Below are positions 27,117 to 35,781 of a stretch of DNA of 64,000 nucleotides, one piece after another. The stretch is from Salinivirgaceae bacterium (GTDB taxonomy: Bacteria; Bacteroidota; Bacteroidia; Bacteroidales; SZUA-534). Made by a program: the position numbers and the translations under genes. The stretch spans positions 1-64,000 of the forward strand of contig JAFYYJ010000005.1 in NCBI GenBank assembly GCA_017557605.1, given 5' to 3'. The notes beneath the pieces were generated by a model that saw nothing but the letters and a program-made list of their open reading frames with translations, was not told the DNA's origin and did not search any database. Every line of letters begins with the position of its first letter. The first letter of the stretch is position 1.

Positions 27117-27206
27117 ATGCCAAACGGTAAAAAACATAAAAGGCACAAAATGGCGACTCACAAGCGCAAAAAACGCCTTCGCAAGAATCGTCATAAGAAG
27201 AAATAA
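27117..27206 (+). CDS. 29-residue basic protein, AURKAIP1/COX24 (bS22-like) type
   Basis: ATG at 27117, 29 codons, TAA at 27204-27206. The product is about 60% Lys, Arg and His (MPNGKKHKRHKMATHKRKK followed by RLRKNRHKKK). The core KRHKMATHKRKKRLR fits the COX24/AURKAIP1 small-domain pattern also seen in mycobacterial ribosomal protein bS22, so a ribosome- or RNA-bound role is likely. It lies between HU and RNase E/G, ends just before a terminator, and has no signal peptide. The family assignment rests on pattern memory only. Confidence 0.75.
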   Translation: MPNGKKHKRHKMATHKRKKRLRKNRHKKK

Positions 27207-27225
27207 TTTTTCTCTAAGATGAAAT

Positions 27226-27269
27226 AACAATAAACCTTCTGAGCAACCTCTTAAGGTTTATTGTTTTTA
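27226..27269 (+). terminator. Terminator after the HU / small basic protein genes
   Basis: A 13-bp stem (AACAATAAACCTT / AAGGTTTATTGTT) with a 14-base loop is followed by TTTAT. It separates the HU transcript from the RNase E/G gene. Confidence 0.75.
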
Positions 27270-27346
27270 TAGACATTAGGTTCCAAAAATACGGCAGCGG
27301 AACAAAAGATACAAAACCGCCGTAATCCGTGTAAAAGATAAGAAAG

Positions 27347-28894
27347 GTGAGCAAGGAATTGGTAATAAACGCAACCCCTTCGGAGGTTGTTACTGCACTT
27401 GTCGAAGACAAGGTATTGGTTGAACTGAACAGAGAGAAGAATAACAACAACTTCTCTGTCGGCGATATCTATCTGGGAAAAGTGAAAAAAATAATGTCGG
27501 GATTGAACGCCGCATTTGTCGATGTCGGCTACGACAAAGACGCTTTTCTGCACTACCTTGACCTTGGCCCACAATTCCGCTCGATAAACAAATACGTGCT
27601 CAGCTACATTGAGCACAAGAATCCGCTCACATCGATAAGCAATTTCGACATGGAGCCGGACATCGACAAGCACGGAAAGATTGGTCAGGTACTGCATGAC
27701 GGACAGCCGGTGCTGGTACAGATTGCCAAAGAGCCGATTTCGACCAAGGGGCCGCGCCTGACATCGGAAATATCAATAGCCGGGCGCAATCTGGTGCTGA
27801 TGCCTTTCTCCGACAAGGTTTCGGTGTCGCAGAAGATACAATCGAAAGCCGAACGCGAGCGTCTGCGCGGCATCATCCACAGCATACGCCCAAAGAACTA
27901 CGGAGTGATTGTGCGCACCGTGGCCGAAGGCAGCAACATATCGGACCTTGACGCCGAACTGCGCAGCCTGGTTGAGAAATGGCAGAACGCCTTCCAAAAC
28001 CTGAAAAACGCTTCACCGAAGCTGTTCATTGGCGAGCTCGACCGCACAACAGCAATGCTGCGCGACTTTTTCAATCCCGATTTCAACGAGATTCACATAA
28101 ACGACCCGAAGCTGTACGAAGCCACCAAAGAGTATATAAGAGGCATTGCGCCCGACCGCGAGAAGATTGTCAAACTCTACGACGGCGCGCAACCAATTTT
28201 CGAGCATTTCGGGCTGGAGAAACAGATTAAATCGCTGTTCGGAAAGACCGTAGCGCTGCAGAAAGGCGCTTATCTGGTTATTGAACGCACTGAGGCTCTG
28301 CACGTTATAGACGTCAACTCGGGCAACCGCACACAAAACAGCACCAACCAAGAGGAGAACGCAATTGATGTGAACATGGTGGCTGCGGCCGAGATTGCAC
28401 GCCAGCTTCGCCTGCGTGATTTGGGCGGCATCATTGTCATCGATTTTATCGACATGCACACCGCCGAAAACAAGCAGAAACTCTACGAATACATGAAGGA
28501 GTGCATGCAGAACGACCGCGCGCGTCACCACGTGCTGCCGCTAAGCAAGTTCTGCCTGATACAGATAACACGCCAGCGTGTGCGCCCCGAGACAACTGTG
28601 AGCACATTGGAGAAATGCCCGTCGTGCAACGGCTCGGGCGAGGTTACTCCCACCCTGCTCATCATCGACGAGTTGGAAAACATCATACGCTGGGGAATGC
28701 AGAAATACAAGAACAAACCTATCACACTGGCCGTTCATCCGTTCATTGCCGCCTATCTGAACAAAGGTCTGTTCTCGATTAAGCTGCACTGGAGACTGAA
28801 ATATCTGCACCGGCTGAAAGTAAAAGCCGCCAACTCGCACACTTTCCTCGAGTATGCGTTCTTAGACAAGAACAACGAGAAAATTTACTTGTAA
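27347..28894 (+). CDS. rng: Ribonuclease E/G family endoribonuclease
   Basis: A 515-residue RNase G-length protein with a GTG start; no ATG near the start fits, and a Val/GTG start is common for this gene in Bacteroidota. The S1 RNA-binding domain is at 35-125 (GDIYLGKVKKIMSGLNAAFVDVG), then the RNase H-like and DNase I-like catalytic part with HVIDVNSGN holding a metal-binding Asp, IVIDFIDM and the Zn-link CPSCNGSG. It cuts single-stranded RNA 5' of AU-rich sites during rRNA maturation and mRNA decay. It lacks the C-terminal degradosome scaffold of RNase E. Confidence 0.95.
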   Translation: MSKELVINATPSEVVTALVEDKVLVELNREKNNNNFSVGDIYLGKVKKIMSGLNAAFVDVGYDKDAFLHYLDLGPQFRSINKYVLSYIEHKNPLTSISNFDMEPDIDKHGKIGQVLHDGQPVLVQIAKEPISTKGPRLTSEISIAGRNLVLMPFSDKVSVSQKIQSKAERERLRGIIHSIRPKNYGVIVRTVAEGSNISDLDAELRSLVEKWQNAFQNLKNASPKLFIGELDRTTAMLRDFFNPDFNEIHINDPKLYEATKEYIRGIAPDREKIVKLYDGAQPIFEHFGLEKQIKSLFGKTVALQKGAYLVIERTEALHVIDVNSGNRTQNSTNQEENAIDVNMVAAAEIARQLRLRDLGGIIVIDFIDMHTAENKQKLYEYMKECMQNDRARHHVLPLSKFCLIQITRQRVRPETTVSTLEKCPSCNGSGEVTPTLLIIDELENIIRWGMQKYKNKPITLAVHPFIAAYLNKGLFSIKLHWRLKYLHRLKVKAANSHTFLEYAFLDKNNEKIYL

Positions 28895-28920
28895 CAGTCA
28901 TTCACCGATTTAAAGACATA

Positions 28921-28962
28921 AAAAACGGTCGCACCAGAGAGCTGATGCGACCGTTTTGTTTT
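28921..28962. terminator. Bidirectional terminator
   Basis: An 11-bp stem (AAACGGTCGCA / TGCGACCGTTT) with a 12-base loop is followed by TGTTTT on the plus strand and flanked by AAAA on the left, so it can also stop the convergent peptidase gene. Confidence 0.85.
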
Positions 28963-28984
28963 ATCGGCAATCGGCAGTTGCCGG

Positions 28985-30700
28985 CTATTTTTCAGCTTTG
29001 TTCACACGCCTTGCCATTTTAACAGCACGCGGATTGCTGGCTTTATAAAGCTGATAGTGAGCCAATTTCTTCTCAAGACGTCCATTTTTCTTGTCGGCAA
29101 GCAGCATGGCGCTAATCTCACCCGGAGTGTAGGCATTCTCGTTGCCCTTGCATACAGGCGTCTGATTCGGGGTGTCGGCATACTTGGCCGGACGTTTGGC
29201 CTTGCCGCTTTTGAAGTTGTTCTCAAGCTCGTCTTGCATGACACCATTGACAAAGGTAAGAGGCTTGCCGTCTTCAGCGGTTATGAAGTAGAAGTTGTTG
29301 TCCTCGTTGCCCTCAGCTATCACGCCATAAGCATCGGCAATAACCACCAGATAATATTTACCGTCGACCGACTTTGGCATTTGGTAATGAATCTGGAATC
29401 CATCATCACCATACTCCTCGTAACCGACCATTTGACCGGCCGCAGTGTTGGTATTGTTCCACCATGCGCCCGCAAGTGCGGTATTGTCCTCATACTCATC
29501 GTTGTCGCCCGGCTCACCAAACTCATCGGTATAATAATCGTGATAGATAATCTGATAATCGTTGGCGTCGAAGGCGTTGTAGTACATATAGACCACCGAC
29601 CAGCGCTGCGAGGCCAAAACGGCCTTGTCGCCCGAGTTGAATACGCTGTAGGTGAAATAGCGTGAGTTAGGGTTGTCCATATCGTCGGAGTCGTCATCGT
29701 CCCAGTCAATGGCGCTATAGGCCAACAGGTCGTAGCCCGATGTCAAATCGGCTTGGGCAATGGCACCGGCGCTTGCCGAAACCGAATTCTCGTTTTGAGC
29801 CACAAAAGCGGCAAAACAGAAACTCTTGATGAAGAAATTGTAATCGACCCAAATGCTACCTTTGTCGCCCCACGAGGTGCCCCACGAGTTACGCACGCGG
29901 AAAGCCTGGCGCTCGTTGTCATAGCCCGACAGAACCATTGCATGGTAGGCGTGCTGCATTCCCTTCTGCAGGTAGGTGTCGTAACTGATTATGGCTGAGC
30001 TGTTCCACTGCATGAAACGGTCGCCCAGCTTGGCTCCTATCACCACCGGACGGCCCTCGTCAAGATAGTATTTGAAGTTTTCGACAGTCATACCCTGCTT
30101 GGCGTCGCTGTCGGCAATCTTACGGTAGTTGGCAAGTTTGGCATTGGCCGCGCCTTTAGGCGAGCGTACGTTTTTGCAGTCGAGCGATGTGTATGGCACA
30201 TCCTGTAGTGAAGCCGCGCCTGTCGATATAAGAGCTGTAAGCGCTGTCTCGAAACTTGTTCCGTCGCAGCCTTTCTTGTTCGATTTCGATGTCACGCCTG
30301 CCCACAAATCGGCCGGGCTTGTCTGATAGGCCGGGCTTGAGAGCTGTGTCGAGGTCCAGCCTTTGTCAATACCGTCAAGGGCGGTTTTCATGGCATAGCC
30401 AGCGGCCCATGCCACGCAAGTGCCGTACTGTCCCTGGTCGCCAATGGGCGGGTATTTGCTTTCGAGGCTCACCGCGTCGGCAAGCGTCTCCTCATCGACA
30501 TCAACAACCACAATATCCTGCGGTATATCCTCAAGATGCTCGTCGTCGAACAGCCAACCGGTAACCAATTCGGCAAGCAGGTAGTTCACAATTTCAGCAA
30601 CCTCCTCTTCCGTACAACTTTGGAATGTCATTCCGGAACAAAGGATTAGCGGGGTCATCGCATAACATAAAATGCGTTTCATCATCTTTTTCATAATCAC
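28985..30700 (-). CDS. Papain-family (C1) cysteine peptidase, predicted surface lipoprotein
   Basis: A 571-residue protein. Signal peptide with lipobox Cys29 (FQSC) followed by TEEE, an acidic stretch like the surface-export signal of Bacteroidota lipoproteins. The C1 catalytic domain spans about 80-300: Gln89 and Cys95 (GDQGQYGTCVAWAAG), His253 (QHAYHAMVLSGYD) and Asn271 (RNSWGTSWGDKG). The C-terminal part (about 320-500) looks like a beta-sandwich of CARDB type (TYSVFNSGDKAV, VVIADAYGVIAEGNEDNN) with a DDDDSDDMD acidic loop, perhaps Ca-binding. It probably degrades extracellular peptides or host proteins. The gene for a second lipoprotein ends at its first base, so both are co-transcribed. 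Confidence 0.88.
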   Translation of the reverse strand: MIMKKMMKRILCYAMTPLILCSGMTFQSCTEEEVAEIVNYLLAELVTGWLFDDEHLEDIPQDIVVVDVDEETLADAVSLESKYPPIGDQGQYGTCVAWAAGYAMKTALDGIDKGWTSTQLSSPAYQTSPADLWAGVTSKSNKKGCDGTSFETALTALISTGAASLQDVPYTSLDCKNVRSPKGAANAKLANYRKIADSDAKQGMTVENFKYYLDEGRPVVIGAKLGDRFMQWNSSAIISYDTYLQKGMQHAYHAMVLSGYDNERQAFRVRNSWGTSWGDKGSIWVDYNFFIKSFCFAAFVAQNENSVSASAGAIAQADLTSGYDLLAYSAIDWDDDDSDDMDNPNSRYFTYSVFNSGDKAVLASQRWSVVYMYYNAFDANDYQIIYHDYYTDEFGEPGDNDEYEDNTALAGAWWNNTNTAAGQMVGYEEYGDDGFQIHYQMPKSVDGKYYLVVIADAYGVIAEGNEDNNFYFITAEDGKPLTFVNGVMQDELENNFKSGKAKRPAKYADTPNQTPVCKGNENAYTPGEISAMLLADKKNGRLEKKLAHYQLYKASNPRAVKMARRVNKAEK

Positions 30701-31534
30701 CTATTTAATTATTTGAATTGAGTTAGATAAGTCGATAGAGTCGGCCTGAACAGCGCGGCCGTAGAACACAACGTTCTCAAAATTAGGCTTTTTGGCGAAC
30801 TCGGTCTTCACAAACTCGGCATCGCCGCCAAAGCGCGACATCAGCATCATGCATGAACCGCCAAAAACCGTGTAGTTGAACATGGCGCGGCCGCCCGTGC
30901 GAAGCAGCGACAAATCGGCATAGCCGTTGCATTTGACTGAGTTGAAAAGAAAACTGTCGTCGACTGACAGATTCTGCAGCCTAACAAAACCTGCAAACTC
31001 TGAATTTGACATGTTGAGTGTACCGCGCACCTTGGCCGCCTGCATCTCGAAACTGGACTCTGCCTTGATGTATGAGAAGACGCCGTTGGCGGTCCAAGCT
31101 GTCATTCCGTTGAATGAGACCGGCTTGCGGAAGGTTGTTTTCTGGAAATTGACCACGCCCGAAACCTCAATATTGTCGAAGTTGACGGTGTCGCGAAAAT
31201 CGCACTCCTGGAATACAAGATTGCGCCCGAAACAGGTCTGCACCTCGGCTCCGCTCATATTGGAGGTTGCCGTTACCTTGCCCATAAAGACACAGCCCGA
31301 GAAAAAGACAGTGCTCTCGATTTTGGTGCGCAAAACGGTGCCGCTGAACAATTCGGGCTTCAAGGCGTCGGCAAAGTTCAAATCGCCGAAAATGACCTTG
31401 TTGGCCATTTGCACAGGTTTGCCCTTTTGTATCATCTTAATGATGTCGGAGGCGTTAACGTTCTTATTATCAGCGTGTGTACACGATACAAAGCATACGC
31501 ACATACAAGCAATCAGTAATTTTATTTTTCTCAT
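30701..31534 (-). CDS. Lipoprotein with pentapeptide-like repeats
   Basis: A 277-residue lipoprotein (signal peptide with FVSC, Cys18). The mature part is built from loosely pentameric repeats such as CDFRDTVNFDNIEVSGVV, FQKTTFRKPVSFNG and NMSNSEFAGFVRLQN, with aromatic or Leu at every fifth position, as expected of a right-handed quadrilateral beta-helix. Typical A(D/N)LXX repeats are imperfect, so this may be a divergent pentapeptide or a YjbI-like helix. No enzyme motif. It lies immediately upstream of the papain-like peptidase with no spacer, suggesting a shared surface complex or a regulator of the peptidase. Confidence 0.7.
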   Translation of the reverse strand: MRKIKLLIACMCVCFVSCTHADNKNVNASDIIKMIQKGKPVQMANKVIFGDLNFADALKPELFSGTVLRTKIESTVFFSGCVFMGKVTATSNMSGAEVQTCFGRNLVFQECDFRDTVNFDNIEVSGVVNFQKTTFRKPVSFNGMTAWTANGVFSYIKAESSFEMQAAKVRGTLNMSNSEFAGFVRLQNLSVDDSFLFNSVKCNGYADLSLLRTGGRAMFNYTVFGGSCMMLMSRFGGDAEFVKTEFAKKPNFENVVFYGRAVQADSIDLSNSIQIIK

Positions 31535-31559
31535 AGAGAATCCGTTTTTGTTAGAAGAA

Positions 31560-31567
31560 CAAATGTA
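31560..31567 (-). promoter_or_regulatory. -7 element of the lipoprotein/peptidase operon
   Basis: On the minus strand TACATTTG matches TAnnTTTG fully and lies 26 bases before the ATG at 31534. Confidence 0.6.
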
Positions 31568-31633
31568 TTAGAAAATCTGAAATATTGTTGCCTTGTTATG
31601 ACAAACAGAAAGCCGGGCGCCCCCACCTATATT

Positions 31634-31668
31634 GCAAAAAAACTGCCGTGCTATCTCTAGCACGGCAG
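31634..31668 (-). terminator. Terminator of the fibre-like protein gene
   Basis: A perfect 10-bp stem (CTGCCGTGCT / AGCACGGCAG) with a 6-base loop is followed on the minus strand by TTTTTTTGC. It ends the upstream fibre-like gene and insulates the lipoprotein operon. Confidence 0.85.
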
Positions 31669-31698
31669 GGGATTTTATTGTTCATTCAAGATATGTCT

Positions 31699-33033
31699 CT
31701 AACTTGTGGGACCATTAATAGAAATCTCAATTGTACAATCTTCGCCTGGCAGAGCAAAAATCCATTTTTGGTTAGTTCTATCTCCGTTTTTAAACAACAA
31801 ATACATTCTGTCGTTAAGAAACTCATCCGAGCCTGTGCCAAAGCCATTATTTTCGGTGTCGGAGTCATGCCAACCACTATTATATCCTTCACCATTTACC
31901 TTTATTAAGAAACCGTCGCCAGCATCTTTTTTGATATTCAAGAAGATAACGCTGTAAGCCGGCATTTTATACACTTTCTCAATAGGCTCTGGTTTTGTTC
32001 CTTTTGATTCAAACACCATATCGAAGAGTTTAATGGTTGTTCCGACAGCACTATGATTAGCTTGAGCATATTCGTACATTTTAACGGTTACGTTTATCAT
32101 CGGCACATCAGTTTTTTTGGCGTAAGCGCTCAAATCGGGTGCTGCCGGGATTGTGGGTCTATCGGTCAAATCGTTGTAGCTGCCAGTAGTGGCAACGGTG
32201 GCAAGGTCGGCTATCTTTGAATAAACGTTGAGAGTGTCGTTTAGTTTAGCCTTGGTTGCGTATGTCGCGGCCACATCGGCTGTTTTTGCATAAACTTTGA
32301 GGGTGTCCTTTAACTTGGCTGTGGTGGCGTATGTCGCGGCTACATCGGCTGTTTTTGCATAAACGGTAAGGTCAACCGATTCAGTACTTCCACCGCTCAA
32401 AACATAATTTTCGAAAGTCTCCTTGGTAACATAATCGTTTGCCACACTGCTTTTAAGCGCAAAGTTGTTGAGTGTGTCTTTAGTGGCATAACCGCTCAGA
32501 TTTACAGTTGTCGGAATTTCGGTTTTAAGTGCGTAAGTAGAAAGCAATTCCTGAATATCGGCTTGTTTCAGATAATCAGCCAAACCAAGAATGGTGCTCA
32601 AATCGCTCGCTTTCAGACTGCTGAGCAATTTCACATAGTCGATTTCGCCAGCCTGCTCGGCATAGAGAGCGTAGGGCACGCTGAGCAACTGAGCTGTGCC
32701 GGTGCCATATGGTGTTACAGTTTCGAGGTTGTAGATAGCCTCAGGCAGGTTCCATTTGAAGTCAGAGAATTTCTGGCTGCTCTCGCCTTGGCCGACAACA
32801 AGTGTCAAAAGACCGTTGGCGTTAGTTTTGGCGCTGTGTTTCTCGGTGTAGGTCTGCACCGGCAAACCTTTTATTTCGGCTTTCAAAGTCAGAGTTACGT
32901 CAACCGTCTGGTTGGCAACTAAGGCGTTCTGCGCGTCACGCACAACAGCCTGATAACTGAAGCCCTGCGGGGCTTGGGCAAATGTTGCCACCGATAATAG
33001 CAGGGCAGCAACGATTGTTGTAATTTTTCGCAT
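31699..33033 (-). CDS. Secreted fibre-like repeat protein with tail-fibre motifs
   Basis: A 444-residue exported protein (signal peptide ending TFAQ). Residues 22-125 form an N-terminal domain common to Bacteroidota surface fibres (GFSYQAVVRDAQNALV ... LLSVPYALYAEQAG). The middle has short coiled or beta-helical units, with two 23-residue near-identical repeats at 224-246 and 247-269 (VYAKTADVAATYATTAKLKD and copy), then SYNDLTDRPTIP (285-296), a motif I associate with phage and virus tail fibres. The last 125 residues form a globular head (INVTVKMYEYAQANH onward). It is likely a trimeric surface fibre or adhesin. No T9SS tail is visible. Confidence 0.7.
   Translation of the reverse strand: MRKITTIVAALLLSVATFAQAPQGFSYQAVVRDAQNALVANQTVDVTLTLKAEIKGLPVQTYTEKHSAKTNANGLLTLVVGQGESSQKFSDFKWNLPEAIYNLETVTPYGTGTAQLLSVPYALYAEQAGEIDYVKLLSSLKASDLSTILGLADYLKQADIQELLSTYALKTEIPTTVNLSGYATKDTLNNFALKSSVANDYVTKETFENYVLSGGSTESVDLTVYAKTADVAATYATTAKLKDTLKVYAKTADVAATYATKAKLNDTLNVYSKIADLATVATTGSYNDLTDRPTIPAAPDLSAYAKKTDVPMINVTVKMYEYAQANHSAVGTTIKLFDMVFESKGTKPEPIEKVYKMPAYSVIFLNIKKDAGDGFLIKVNGEGYNSGWHDSDTENNGFGTGSDEFLNDRMYLLFKNGDRTNQKWIFALPGEDCTIEISINGPTS
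32227..32364 (-). repeat. Two tandem 69-bp repeats inside the fibre-like gene
   Basis: Two adjacent 69-base units encode the two 23-residue repeats. The stretch around GCGTATGTCGCGGC and ACATCGGCTGTTTTTGCATA recurs with a few changes exactly 69 bases apart. In-frame unit length allows copy-number change without a frameshift. A weaker third unit (VYSKIADLATVATTG) follows. Confidence 0.8.
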
Positions 33034-33105
33034 GATTTTAATTATTTAAATTGTTAGTTATTAATTATTTAATTGTTATAATTATAGTTTTAGTTATCGT
33101 CTTCG

Positions 33106-33579
33106 TTATCGTTTCACAATCCTGAACGTTTTCAACGCCTTGTTGCCGTCATCAACACGCAGCATATAAACGCCCTGCGCATAGCGCCCCATGTCGATAG
33201 CGGTTTGCGGCTCGACAATGTCGGCGGCGGCTATGGTTCGGCCGTTGGCATCGGTCAGTGTGTAATGCAGAGCGGCTGCATCGGTGTCAACAACACTCAG
33301 TGTTAGCCAATCGGCTGTCGGGTTAGGATAAACCTCGGCCTCAAGGTTGATTTGCGTGTTTTCGATACCATTTACAATAGAAATCTCGTAGGCTTGCTGC
33401 ACTCCCGGAGCCACGCTTCCGGCATCAGACGATGCTGGTGCCACAAAAGTCTGCCCAACAGTGAAGCTCACAGTGCCAGCCTCGCCACCAGCTGTGGCTA
33501 TGGTTGTCTGCGCTTGGCAATGCGCCGTGCAAGCAAGCAGGGCAATTGCCGGAATTAATTTTAGCATTTTGTTTTTCAT
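33106..33579 (-). CDS. Small exported protein with T9SS C-terminal sorting domain
   Basis: A 157-residue protein from the ATG at 33579 (two codons inside the longest frame). Signal peptide ends about HCQAQ. The C-terminal 75 residues are a type A sorting domain of the type IX secretion system: EVYPNPTADWLTLSV, then YTLTDANGRTI and the typical GVYMLRV, LKTFRIVKR ending. The short N-terminal region is rich in Gly, Ala, Ser and Val and shows no enzyme motif. It would cross the outer membrane by T9SS and be anchored to or released from the surface; none of the T9SS machinery genes is in this window. Confidence 0.88.
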   Translation of the reverse strand: MKNKMLKLIPAIALLACTAHCQAQTTIATAGGEAGTVSFTVGQTFVAPASSDAGSVAPGVQQAYEISIVNGIENTQINLEAEVYPNPTADWLTLSVVDTDAAALHYTLTDANGRTIAAADIVEPQTAIDMGRYAQGVYMLRVDDGNKALKTFRIVKR

Positions 33580-33647
33580 AGGCATAACAATTATTGTTTA
33601 ATAGAATTATTAAATTACTATCTGTTTGTTTTTAGGCTTGAGCACGG

Positions 33648-33655
33648 CAAATTTA
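33648..33655 (-). promoter_or_regulatory. -7 element of the T9SS cargo gene
   Basis: On the minus strand TAAATTTG matches TAnnTTTG fully, with TTTA (one mismatch to TTTG) 21 bases upstream. The leader would be about 60 bases. Confidence 0.55.
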
Positions 33656-33795
33656 GATTATTTGCGGATACGGCGATAAAAAAATGAAGCCGAATGGCGG
33701 GAAAACGGGCAAAATCTTATCAACAGCTGTTAAATGTCTGATATAAAATTTTTTCTCAAAACTTTTGATTAATTTCGCGGCTCAAAATTCAAGTA

Positions 33796-35757
33796 ATGAG
33801 CACATTTACCGATTTCGGCCTTAACAGCAATATTATCAAGGCTATAAGCGAGTTAGGATTTGAAAATCCGACACCTATTCAAGAAAAGACAATACCGGCA
33901 ATCATCAGTTCAACCGACGATGTTATCGCCTTGGCGCAAACCGGAACCGGAAAAACAGCCGGATTCGGCCTGCCCATTTTGCAGATGCTCGACACGCAGG
34001 CCGACGAGGTTCAGGTGCTCATACTCTGCCCCACCCGCGAGCTCTGTTTGCAGATAACCAACGATATCACAAAATTTGCCAAATATATTGACGGACTGGC
34101 AATTACAGCCGTTTACGGCGGAGCCGGCATCATGCCGCAAATAAAGCAGCTGCGCAGCGGAGCGCACATTGTGGTGGGCACTCCGGGCCGCGTGCTCGAC
34201 ATGATAAACCGCGGCGCGCTGAAGGTTGAGCATATCAAATGGCTTGTGCTTGACGAGGCCGACGAGATGCTCGACATGGGCTTCAAAGATAGCCTCGATG
34301 ACATTCTGAGCACCACGCCCAACAGCCGCCAGACTTTGCTGTTCTCGGCCACTATGCCCGACGGCGTGCGCGACATTGCTATGAACTACATGCACAATCC
34401 TGTTGAGATTGAAGTGGGCAAACGCAACTCGGGAGCCGAAAACGTGCGCCACGAATATTATATAGTGAAGGCCGCCGACCGCTATCTGGCGCTCAAACGA
34501 CTGGCCGACATCAACCCTAACATCTACGGCATTGTCTTCTGCCGCACCCGCACCGAGACCAAGGAGGTTGCCGACAAACTGATTCAGGACGGCTACAACG
34601 CCGACGCCCTGCATGGCGACCTTGCCCAAGCCCAGCGCGACGCTGTGATGAACCGCTTCCGCAACAAATCGCTGCAGCTGCTCATCGCTACCGATGTGGC
34701 CGCCCGCGGACTCGATGTCAACGACCTGACACACGTTATCAACTACAACCTGCCCGACGACCCCGAAGTGTATATCCACCGCAGCGGACGAACAGGCCGA
34801 GCCGGAAAATCGGGCGTGTCGATAACCATTGTCCACACGCGCGAAACCCGCAAAATCAAGAATCTTGAGAAACTTGTGGGCAAACCGTTCGAACTGAAAA
34901 AAGTGCCCAACGGCGCCGAGATTTGCGAGAAACGGCTCTACACCCTGCTCGACAAGATTGAGCGCGTTGAGGTGAACGAGGAGGAGATTGCCGCATATCT
35001 GCCGCAGGCTATCAAAAAGTTGTCGTGGCTCGACAAAGACGAACTCATAAAACGCTTTGTATCAGTGGAGTTCAACCGGTTTATTGAGTATTACAAATCG
35101 GCCCGCGACCTGAACGTTGAACCGGGCAAAAAAGAGAAAGGCGACGACGGCGAACCCAAGGAGCGCAAAGAGCGCAAACGCCGCAACGACGAAGACTACA
35201 CCCGTCTGTTCATCAACGTGGGCACCAAGCGGGGACTGTCGGTTCCGCGCCTGCTCGGCCTCATCAACGACGCCACACGCGACAAGAGCATCGACATTGG
35301 CCGCATCGACCTGCAGCGCAACTTCTCGTTCTTCGAGATTGAAAACGACGCCGTGCAAAAGGTGCTGAACGCAATGGCTACAACCACTTACGACAACGAG
35401 CCGGTTGAGGTGAACACAGCCGCATCAACCGACGGCGAAAACCGCAAGAAAGGCAAAGGCGAGCGCCGCAAGCAACGTGACGAAAACGACGAGCCGAAAA
35501 TCAAAATCGAAAAGAAGAAATTTACCGGCAAGACACTCGACGATTTCAACTTCGACTTCTTTAACGAGAACCGCGAGCAGCGTAAGAAAAGCCACGGCTA
35601 CGACTTTTCGGCCTTCGACCCTGATTTTGAGGAACATCGGAACAAGAAAAAGAAGAAAAGCAACGACGCACCGGTCAAAAAGAAAAAGAAGGATAAGGAG
35701 CGTAAAAAGCCTTTCAAAAACCGCAAGGACATCAACCGAAAGCACGGTCGCAAATAA
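33796..35757 (+). CDS. DEAD-box RNA helicase with DbpA-type RNA-binding domain
   Basis: A 653-residue DEAD-box protein. The RecA-like core has the Q motif (FGLNSNIIKAISELGF.NPTPIQ), motif I AQTGTGKT, DEAD (LVLDEADEMLDMG), SAT, and HRSGRTGRAGKSG. Residues 470-545 (RLFINVGTKRGLSVPRLLGLI) form the DbpA-type RNA-binding domain that in E. coli recognises 23S rRNA hairpin 92. The last 100 residues are Lys/Arg-rich and disordered, ending in runs of KKKKK. It is probably involved in 50S subunit assembly or cold response. CsdA/DeaD naming is also used for this family in Bacteroidota. Confidence 0.93.
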   Translation: MSTFTDFGLNSNIIKAISELGFENPTPIQEKTIPAIISSTDDVIALAQTGTGKTAGFGLPILQMLDTQADEVQVLILCPTRELCLQITNDITKFAKYIDGLAITAVYGGAGIMPQIKQLRSGAHIVVGTPGRVLDMINRGALKVEHIKWLVLDEADEMLDMGFKDSLDDILSTTPNSRQTLLFSATMPDGVRDIAMNYMHNPVEIEVGKRNSGAENVRHEYYIVKAADRYLALKRLADINPNIYGIVFCRTRTETKEVADKLIQDGYNADALHGDLAQAQRDAVMNRFRNKSLQLLIATDVAARGLDVNDLTHVINYNLPDDPEVYIHRSGRTGRAGKSGVSITIVHTRETRKIKNLEKLVGKPFELKKVPNGAEICEKRLYTLLDKIERVEVNEEEIAAYLPQAIKKLSWLDKDELIKRFVSVEFNRFIEYYKSARDLNVEPGKKEKGDDGEPKERKERKRRNDEDYTRLFINVGTKRGLSVPRLLGLINDATRDKSIDIGRIDLQRNFSFFEIENDAVQKVLNAMATTTYDNEPVEVNTAASTDGENRKKGKGERRKQRDENDEPKIKIEKKKFTGKTLDDFNFDFFNENREQRKKSHGYDFSAFDPDFEEHRNKKKKKSNDAPVKKKKKDKERKKPFKNRKDINRKHGRK

Positions 35758-35781
35758 TTGGCACACAGCGGTATAAAGCCG

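Noticed and set aside
32227-32364. Short tandem repeats as a possible CRISPR array
   Set aside because: The 69-bp units are adjacent, in frame and coding; there are no spacers and no cas genes in the window.
31699-33033. Fibre-like gene as evidence of a prophage
   Set aside because: No integrase, capsid, terminase or lysis gene is nearby, and the protein has a Sec signal peptide and a Bacteroidota surface-fibre N-domain.
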